Both the position numbers and the translations under genes were made by a program. DNA of 16,697 nt from an uncultured Neisseria sp. (GTDB taxonomy: Bacteria > Pseudomonadota > Gammaproteobacteria > Burkholderiales > Neisseriaceae): the NCBI GenBank assembly GCA_947097615.1, contig CAMURX010000015.1, positions 1 through 16,697 on the forward strand. Reading direction: 5' to 3'. Shown in pieces: positions 12,088 through 16,697 of this stretch. The notes under the pieces were generated by a model that saw nothing but the letters and a program-made list of their open reading frames with translations, was not told where the DNA came from and did no database searches. Positions within the stretch are counted from its first letter, which is position 1; each line of letters starts with the position of its first letter.

Positions 12088-14466
12088 ATGAAACACAGCA
12101 AAATCACCCCGATCGCCCTGCTGGTCGGACTGATGTTCTGCAACGCCGCCCAAGCCGCCGAGGCCGAAGCGCAGGCAGCCTCCGAGCAGACTGGCACGCT
12201 CGAACAGGTTAAAGTCAAAGGGCGGCGCAGCGCGCCTGCAACGGTGGAGCGCGTCAACCGCGGCCGTATCGAACAGGAAATGATCCGCGACAACAAAGAC
12301 CTGGTGCGTTATTCCACCGACGTGGGCATTGCCGACAACGGCCGCCATCAGAAAGGCTTTGCCGTACGCGGCGTGGAGGGCAACCGCGTCGGCGTAAGCA
12401 TCGACGGCGTGAATATGCCCGATTCGGAAGAAAATTCGCTCTATTCGCGCTACGGCAACTTCAACAGCTCGCGCCTGTCGGTAGATCCCGAGCTGGTGCG
12501 CAATATCGAAATCGTCAAAGGTGCGGATTCGTTTGCCACCGGCAGCGGCGCACTCGGCGGCGGCGTGAACTACCAAACTCTGCAAGGCAGCGATTTGGTA
12601 CTGCCCGGCCGCCAATACGGCGCGATGCTCAAAAGCGGTTACAGCAGCCGCAACATCGAATGGACCAACACCGTCGGCTTCGGCGCAAACACCGACCGTT
12701 TCGATGCCGCCCTGCTTTATTCGCAGCGTCGCGGCCATGAAACCGAAAGCGCGGGCAACCGTGGCGCGGTTGTTGTCGGCGCAGGCGAAGGCGAAAACAT
12801 ACGCGGCTCGGCACGCGGCATCCCCGACCCGGCCAAACACAAATACCACAGCTTTCTGGCCAAACTCGGCTACCGCATCGGCGAAAACCACCGCATCGGC
12901 GCGTCGATTAACGGCCAGCAGGGACATAACTACACCATCGAAGAGTCCTACAACCTGTCTTCCTACAACTGGCGCGAAGCCGATGATGTGAACAAACGCC
13001 GCAACGCCAACGTGTTCTACGAATGGACTCCCGATTCCCGCGCCGTTTCGCTGGTGAAAGCCGATTTCGACTATCAGAAAACCAAAATGGCGGCGGTCAA
13101 CCACAAGGGTTCTTTCCCGATGGACTACAGCACATGGACGCGCAACTGGAATCAGAAAGACCTCGACGAAATTCTCAACCGCAGCATGGACACCCGCTTC
13201 AAACGCTTAACCCTGCGCGTGGACAGCCAGCCGTTTAACTTGGCTGGACAGCACCGCCTCTCGTTCAAAGCTTTCGGCAGCCAGCGCGATTTTGAAACGT
13301 TGAGCAAAGACGACTACTATTTCAGCGGCCGCGTCGTGCGTACATCCAGCACCATCCAGCATCCGGTCAAAACCACCAACTACGGCTTCTCGCTGGCCGA
13401 CCAAATCCAGTGGAACAACACCTTCTCCGGCCGTTTCGGCATCCGTTACGACCACACCAAAATGAAGCCGCAGGAATTGAACGCCGAATGCAACGCCTGC
13501 GACAAAACCGTGCCCGCACCGAGCACCTACAAAGGTTGGAGCGGCTTCGCGGGCTTGGGCGCACAGCTTAACCAAACCTGGCGCGTCGGCTACGATTTCA
13601 CCTCCGGCTACCGCGTGCCCAGCGCGTCGGAAGTGTATTTCACCTTCAACCACGGCGCAGGCACATGGCTGCCCAACCACCAGCTCAAAGCCGAACGCAG
13701 CACTACGCACACCCTGTCTCTGCAAGGCCGCAGCGACAAAGGCATGCTGGATTTGAACCTGTATCAGAGCAACTACAAACACTTCCTTTCGGAAGAACAG
13801 TCTGTACAAAGATCGGGTACTCCGGGATGTACCGAAATGGATGCTTATTATGGTATATGTAGTGATCCCTACAAAGAACAGCTTTACTGGCAGATGCAGA
13901 ACATCGACAAAGCCCGCATACGCGGCATCGAGTTCACAGGCCGTCTGAACGCGCACAATGTCGTCTCCGCTATTCCCGAGGGCTGGAAACTGTTCGGCTC
14001 GCTGGGTTATGCGAAAAGCAAACTGTCGGGCGACAACAGCCTCCTGTCTACCCAGCCGCTGAAAATCATCGCGGGCATCGACTACGAAAGCCCGAGCGAA
14101 AAATGGGGCGTATTCTCCCGCCTGAGCTATCTGGGCAAGAAAAAAGCCAAAGACGCTCAATACACTGTGTATGATAAAGAAGGTGGTCGTTGGAACGGCC
14201 CGTTGGTTAAATCTGTGCGCGATTATCCGTGGCTGAACAAATCCGCCGTCGTGTTCGATATGTACGGCTTCTACAAACCCGTGAAAAACCTCACCCTGCG
14301 CGCGGGCATCTACAATATGTTCAACCGCAAATACACCACATGGGATTCCCTGCGAGGCCTGTACAGCTACAGCACCACCAACTCGGTGGATGGAGAAGGT
14401 AAAGGCTTAGCACGCTACCGCGCCCCCGGCCGCAACTACTCCGTATCGCTGGAATGGAAGTTCTGA
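12088..14466 (+). CDS. hmbR: TonB-dependent haemoglobin/haem receptor HmbR
   Basis: The 792-residue protein matches meningococcal HmbR in length and, from memory, in most of its sequence. A signal peptide ends near Ala-Gln-Ala23; a TonB-box-like LEQVKVKG follows (38-45). The plug domain shows RDNKDLVRYSTDVGIADNGR, FAVRGVEGNRVGVSIDGVN and EIVKGADSFATGSGALGGG. The barrel follows to a C-terminal Phe (VSLEWKF), the usual signal for outer-membrane assembly. HmbR binds haemoglobin and moves haem into the periplasm using TonB energy. GAAGGAAA precedes the ATG. Two stretches in loop regions, near 13798-13870 (VQRSGTPGCTEMDAYYGICS) and 14161-14215 (YTVYDKEGGRWNG), have more AT-rich codons (AGA, ATA, GGT, TAT) than the rest, suggesting mosaic exchange. 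No G-run of six or more is seen, so the poly-G phase switch known in meningococcal hmbR seems absent. hemO follows. Confidence 0.95.
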   Translation: MKHSKITPIALLVGLMFCNAAQAAEAEAQAASEQTGTLEQVKVKGRRSAPATVERVNRGRIEQEMIRDNKDLVRYSTDVGIADNGRHQKGFAVRGVEGNRVGVSIDGVNMPDSEENSLYSRYGNFNSSRLSVDPELVRNIEIVKGADSFATGSGALGGGVNYQTLQGSDLVLPGRQYGAMLKSGYSSRNIEWTNTVGFGANTDRFDAALLYSQRRGHETESAGNRGAVVVGAGEGENIRGSARGIPDPAKHKYHSFLAKLGYRIGENHRIGASINGQQGHNYTIEESYNLSSYNWREADDVNKRRNANVFYEWTPDSRAVSLVKADFDYQKTKMAAVNHKGSFPMDYSTWTRNWNQKDLDEILNRSMDTRFKRLTLRVDSQPFNLAGQHRLSFKAFGSQRDFETLSKDDYYFSGRVVRTSSTIQHPVKTTNYGFSLADQIQWNNTFSGRFGIRYDHTKMKPQELNAECNACDKTVPAPSTYKGWSGFAGLGAQLNQTWRVGYDFTSGYRVPSASEVYFTFNHGAGTWLPNHQLKAERSTTHTLSLQGRSDKGMLDLNLYQSNYKHFLSEEQSVQRSGTPGCTEMDAYYGICSDPYKEQLYWQMQNIDKARIRGIEFTGRLNAHNVVSAIPEGWKLFGSLGYAKSKLSGDNSLLSTQPLKIIAGIDYESPSEKWGVFSRLSYLGKKKAKDAQYTVYDKEGGRWNGPLVKSVRDYPWLNKSAVVFDMYGFYKPVKNLTLRAGIYNMFNRKYTTWDSLRGLYSYSTTNSVDGEGKGLARYRAPGRNYSVSLEWKF

Positions 14467-14481
14467 CCCGAAACCAAACCT

Positions 14482-14516
14482 TTCAGACGGCCTCTTATCT
14501 TCATAGGCCGTCTGAA
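14482..14516. terminator. DUS inverted pair after hmbR
   Basis: Facing DUS copies in reverse-then-forward order (14482-14493, 14505-14516) with an 11-base loop, 15 bases after the hmbR stop. Probably a hairpin assisting the terminator that follows. Confidence 0.55.
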
Positions 14517-14521
14517 ACGGC

Positions 14522-14550
14522 AAAAAGGACGGCAATTGCCGTCCTTTTTT
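14522..14550 (+). terminator. Intrinsic terminator of hmbR
   Basis: AAAAAGGACGGC (14522-14533) pairs with GCCGTCCTTTTT (14538-14549) around AATT, followed by a T-run. It is not built from DUS and should separate hmbR from hemO transcription. Confidence 0.85.
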
Positions 14551-14576
14551 ATTTGCCCTGCCCGCCTCGCGAATCT

Positions 14577-14599
14577 GCATGGCGCGGCTCGCGCCATGC
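14577..14599. repeat. Isolated perfect hairpin between hmbR and hemO
   Basis: GCATGGCGCG (14577-14586) pairs with CGCGCCATGC (14590-14599) over 10 bp with loop GCT and no T-run. Its role is unknown; it could protect an RNA end or be a protein site. Confidence 0.5.
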
Positions 14600-14639
14600 C
14601 ATCCTGATAATAAAAAAACGTGAAATTTGAGCAAGTTGA

Positions 14640-14681
14640 TGTAAAGAAAAATTTGCAGAGAAGGCCGTAGTCGGGGATAAT
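14640..14681 (+). promoter_or_regulatory. hemO promoter with the shared haem-gene motif
   Basis: TTGCAG (14653-14658) and GATAAT (14676-14681) are 17 bases apart. TGTAAAGAAAA (14640-14650) lies directly upstream, as at hmbR, one base further from the -35. The leader to ATG 14809 is about 120 nt and contains a reverse (14753-14764) and a forward DUS (14775-14786). Confidence 0.6.
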
Positions 14682-14808
14682 CCTCACCATATCCGCAGCG
14701 AAATATTCCTATTAGCCCGAAATTTTGCCGCAATACATCTTTTTCAAACCGTTTCAGACGGCCTTTGCCCGCAGAGGCCGTCTGAAAACACCATCACAAG
14801 GAAACACC

Positions 14809-15426
14809 ATGAGCAACGAGATGACTTTTGCCAAAAAGCTGAAAGAGCAAACCACCACCACCCACGACAGCGTCGATAATCTGGTGATGTCGGTAGAGCC
14901 TTTTGTCAGCAACGAAAACTACATCAAATTCCTGAAACTGCAATCCGTGTTCCATAAAGCGGTCGACCATATCTACAAAGACCCCGAGCTGAACAAGCTG
15001 ATCCCCGAACTCGAATATATGGCGCGTTACGATGCGGTAGTGAAAGATTTGGCCGATTTGGGCGAAAAGCCCTACGAATACGGCAAGCCGCTGCCGCACG
15101 AGACGGGTAACAAAGCCATCGGCTGGCTCTACTGCGCCGAAGGCTCGAACTTGGGCGCGGCGTTTTTGTTCAAACACGCCAAACAGCTGGCATTCGACGG
15201 CGAAAAAGGCGCGCGCCACCTTGCGCCGCATCCCGCAGGCCGCGGCAAACACTGGCGCGCTTTTGTCGAGCTGCTGAACGCGCTGCCGCTGGACGAGGCG
15301 GCGCAGGCTGAAGCCATCGAAGGCGCGCGCGAGGCGTTTGCGTTTTATAAAGTGGTGCTGCGCGAAACCTTCGGCCTGCCCGAAGGCGCGGAAGCGCCCG
15401 CCGGTATGCAGGCACACCGCCATTAA
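14809..15426 (+). CDS. hemO: Haem oxygenase
   Basis: The 205-residue protein is close to meningococcal HemO as I recall it: TFAKKLKEQTTTTHDSVDNL with His19 in the place of the proximal haem ligand His23, FLKLQSVFHKAVDHIYKDPE, PELEYMARYDAV, the distal-helix NKAIGWLYCAEGSNLGAAFL, ARHLAPHPAGRGKHWRAFVE and a C-terminal AHRH. It cleaves imported haem in the cytoplasm to release iron, CO and biliverdin. AAGGAAA lies 5 bases before ATG 14809; an in-frame upstream ATG at 14725 would add a stretch translated through two DUS and is rejected. It follows hmbR but has its own promoter and is separated by a terminator, so the two are co-regulated rather than strictly co-transcribed. A DUS terminator ends it. 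Confidence 0.96.
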   Translation: MSNEMTFAKKLKEQTTTTHDSVDNLVMSVEPFVSNENYIKFLKLQSVFHKAVDHIYKDPELNKLIPELEYMARYDAVVKDLADLGEKPYEYGKPLPHETGNKAIGWLYCAEGSNLGAAFLFKHAKQLAFDGEKGARHLAPHPAGRGKHWRAFVELLNALPLDEAAQAEAIEGAREAFAFYKVVLRETFGLPEGAEAPAGMQAHRH

Positions 15427-15455
15427 GCGGCTCCGCATCTTTCGGCAAACAAGGC

Positions 15456-15490
15456 AAAAGGCCGTCTGAAAACGTTTCAGACGGCCTTTT
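15456..15490. terminator. DUS terminator after hemO
   Basis: Perfect 16-bp stem (15456-15471 with 15475-15490), 3-base loop, ending in TTTTT. Confidence 0.85.
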
Positions 15491-15587
15491 TGCGGATGGA
15501 AATTATAAAGGCATTTCAAAATACTCTTAAAACATTGAAAAACGGATAGAATGTCGGCAGCCTTAATCACACAACGAGGAGTAAACC

Positions 15588-15830
15588 ATGCACACTATAT
15601 TTGCCGAACATGCCGTTAGCGTTACCGAACTCAAACGTAATTTCAGCGCGATCGTGCAGGAGGCCGAAGGTGTCGTGATCGTACTCAACCACAACCGTCC
15701 GGAAGCCTATCTTGTCCCTGCCCGTTTTTACGAAAAGCTGATTTCTTATATGGAAGATTTCGAAGACGCCAAAATCGTGTTGGAGCGCCAGGATTCCCCG
15801 ATCATAGAGGTATCTATCGATGATTTATAA
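15588..15830 (+). CDS. Phd/YefM-family antitoxin (StbD-like)
   Basis: The 80-residue protein has the Phd/YefM fold pattern: VSVTELKRNFSAIVQEAEGV near the start (DNA-binding dimer), then VIVLNHNRPEAYLVPARFYE, where antitoxins of this family carry a beta hairpin and the xxYLVP motif, and a C-terminal acidic segment (MEDFEDAKIVLER, IIEVSIDDL) that would wrap the toxin. It should neutralise the following RelE-like toxin and repress its own promoter. ACGAGGAG lies 7 bases before the ATG, a strong site that favours antitoxin synthesis. Its end overlaps the toxin start by 11 bases. Codon use is less GC-rich than in hemO, which suggests the pair was acquired. Confidence 0.9.
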   Translation: MHTIFAEHAVSVTELKRNFSAIVQEAEGVVIVLNHNRPEAYLVPARFYEKLISYMEDFEDAKIVLERQDSPIIEVSIDDL

Positions 15831-16134
15831 AGTTTATAAGCCGGAATATAAACTGGCATTTTGCATTGAGGCGAAAGACGAATGGAACAAACTGGATGAC
15901 GACGTCAGGCAGCAGTTGGGCAAGAAACTCAAAAAGCGTTTGGAAAACCTGCATGCGCCTTCGGAAGCCCTGCGTAATCTGTCGGGCTTCTACAAAATCA
16001 AACTCCGCCACGCGGGATGCCGCCTTATTTATCAGATGCACGGCGAAACACTCACAGTTGTCTTGGTCGGTATCGTCGGCAGGCAGGATAGGGACGCAGC
16101 CCGCAAGAAAGCGGAAAACAGGCTCGACAGCTGA
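15820..16134 (+). CDS. RelE/StbE-family toxin
   Basis: The 104-residue basic protein fits the RelE/ParE superfamily of the StbE type: a YKPEYKLAFCIEAKDEWNKL first strand and helix, a Lys/Arg-rich helix (VRQQLGKKLKKRLENLH), then LSGFYKIKLRHAGCRLIYQM and TVVLVGIVGRQDRDAARKKA, where strand-borne Lys/Arg and Tyr residues form the RNase surface in RelE. Such toxins cleave mRNA on the ribosome. It overlaps the antitoxin gene by 11 bases, so translation is coupled. All expected core elements are present, so it is probably active, but ParE-like gyrase action cannot be excluded from sequence alone. A DUS terminator follows, shared with the converging metF. Confidence 0.9.
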   Translation: MIYKVYKPEYKLAFCIEAKDEWNKLDDDVRQQLGKKLKKRLENLHAPSEALRNLSGFYKIKLRHAGCRLIYQMHGETLTVVLVGIVGRQDRDAARKKAENRLDS

Positions 16135-16157
16135 AACCGTCGGAAATCTTCAATACA

Positions 16158-16195
16158 AAAAGGCCGTCTGAAACTTTGCTTTCAGACGGCCTTTT
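16158..16195. terminator. Bidirectional DUS terminator
   Basis: Perfect 16-bp stem (16158-16173 with 16180-16195), 6-base loop, with A-run and T-run flanks. It can serve both the TA pair on the plus strand and metF on the minus strand. Confidence 0.85.
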
Positions 16196-16209
16196 CCTAC
16201 CCGCGCGGT

Positions 16210-16697
16210 TCAGTAGCCCAAGCGCTGGCAGATGGTAGACGACAGCCCCGCCTGATTCATGGTGTAGAAGTGCAGGCCGGGTGCGCCCTGTTCGAGCAGG
16301 CGGCTGCACATTTCGGTGACAACGTCGAGGGCGAGGGCTTTGATGGCGGCGGTGTCGTCGGCGTAGGACTGAAGTTTCAGGCGTAGCCAGCGCGGGATTT
16401 CCGCGCCGCAGGTGTCGGAAAAGCGGGTCAGTTTGGAGAAGCTGGCGATGGGCATGATGCCGGGAATGACGGGAATGGCCACGCCGCGCCCCTGCACTTC
16501 GTCGACGAAGCGGAAATAAGCGTCGGCGTTGTAGAAATACTGGGTGATGGCCGAGTCTGCGCCCGCTTTGGCCTTGCGCACGAAGTTTTCGATGTCTTCG
16601 TCGGCGCTGCGCGCCTGCGGGTGGTATTCGGGATAGGCGGCGATTTCGATGTGGAAGTGGCTGCCGTATTCGTTTTTGATGAGTTCGACCAGCTCGT
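16210..16697 (-). CDS. metF: 5,10-Methylenetetrahydrofolate reductase, C-terminal part (partial)
   Basis: The gene enters from the right edge and gives 162 residues, about the last 55% of MetF. Visible motifs: FHIEIAAYPEYHPQA, FVRKAKAGADSAITQYFYNA, IPVIPGIMPIASFSKLTRFS, EIPRWLRLKL and GAPGLHFYTMNQAGLSSTIC, ending LGY. MetF is an FAD enzyme that reduces 5,10-methylene-THF to 5-methyl-THF for methionine synthesis. The reading frame is open to the window edge, so the true start lies outside; the internal Met at 16581 is not the start. It converges with the TA pair, the two ending in a shared DUS terminator. The call is firm. Confidence 0.95.
   Translation of the reverse strand, partial: ELVELIKNEYGSHFHIEIAAYPEYHPQARSADEDIENFVRKAKAGADSAITQYFYNADAYFRFVDEVQGRGVAIPVIPGIMPIASFSKLTRFSDTCGAEIPRWLRLKLQSYADDTAAIKALALDVVTEMCSRLLEQGAPGLHFYTMNQAGLSSTICQRLGY

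Larger units (their letters stand above)
170..16192. repeat. DNA uptake sequence family (AG-DUS), whole window
   Basis: Forward copies of the 10-mer core GCCGTCTGAA lie in 12-mers at 170, 491, 1481, 2187, 2459, 5446, 5670, 6365, 7210, 7230, 7296, 7457, 8865, 8952, 9034, 9958, 10924, 11734, 11787, 13938, 14505, 14775, 15459 and 16161. Reverse copies begin at 519, 3409, 5762, 6381, 7249, 7433, 7521, 8894, 8991, 9227, 10108, 10943, 11805, 14482, 14753, 15476 and 16181. Nearly all have AG before the core; 7210 has TG. The DUS is bound by the minor pilin ComP during natural transformation. Inside genes it appears at 3409 (apbE), 5446 (dusA), 9958 (pgeF) and 13938 (hmbR). Confidence 0.95.

Noticed and set aside
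14725..14808. N-terminal extension of hemO from an upstream ATG
   Set aside because: It translates through two DUS and a promoter leader; the ribosome site and homology start at 14809.
15527..15552. Promoter for the TA pair (TAGAAT at 15547-15552)
   Set aside because: No acceptable -35 at 16-18 bases and no clear operator dyad; a promoter must exist in this AT-rich spacer but I cannot place it.

Overview
The window reads as chromosomal DNA of a Neisseria species. The 12-mer AGGCCGTCTGAA or its complement (the AG dialect of the Neisseria DNA uptake sequence, DUS) occurs about 40 times by my hand count. The haem genes at the right are very close to meningococcal HmbR and HemO as I remember them. 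The high GC of most genes (roughly 60% or more, by eye) and the AG rather than AT dialect point to a commensal of the N. bacilliformis/N. elongata kind rather than N. meningitidis. The species is an inference.

Left part (1-2923): the 3' end of a RecD-like helicase gene; an Imm22-type immunity gene broken in two by a roughly 1.04-kb AT-rich insert that carries a minus-strand lipoprotein gene and a plus-strand zinc-ribbon gene; then holC, a DUF1289 gene and a small lipoprotein gene. Middle (3059-9230): tRNA-Ser(GCU) with a clear promoter and terminator; apbE-nqrM (maturation of the Na+-pumping NADH:quinone reductase); dusA; a YdjA-like nitroreductase; thyA; a Bcr/CflA-type drug exporter. Right part (9228-16697): pgeF on the minus strand; an OlsB-like N-acyltransferase followed by a PlsC/OlsA-like O-acyltransferase; the haem receptor hmbR and haem oxygenase hemO, each with its own promoter; a Phd/YefM-RelE/StbE toxin-antitoxin pair; and the C-terminal half of metF on the minus strand, running off the end.

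Most genes form short units of one or two, bounded by DUS palindromes that look like intrinsic terminators. Clear functional pairs are apbE-nqrM (flavin and iron loading of Na+-NQR), hmbR-hemO (haem import and cleavage), the TA pair, and possibly the OlsB/OlsA pair (ornithine lipid synthesis). In four genes the DUS itself supplies the last two codons and the stop (Ala-Val-stop).

Most worth a second look: the split immunity gene with its foreign insert; a motif (TGTAAAGAAAA) shared just upstream of the -35 boxes of hmbR and hemO; two mutually exclusive hairpins in the hmbR leader; a roughly 50-bp dRS3-like repeat in three copies; and the OlsB/OlsA-like pair. I do not see a wholly new multi-gene system.
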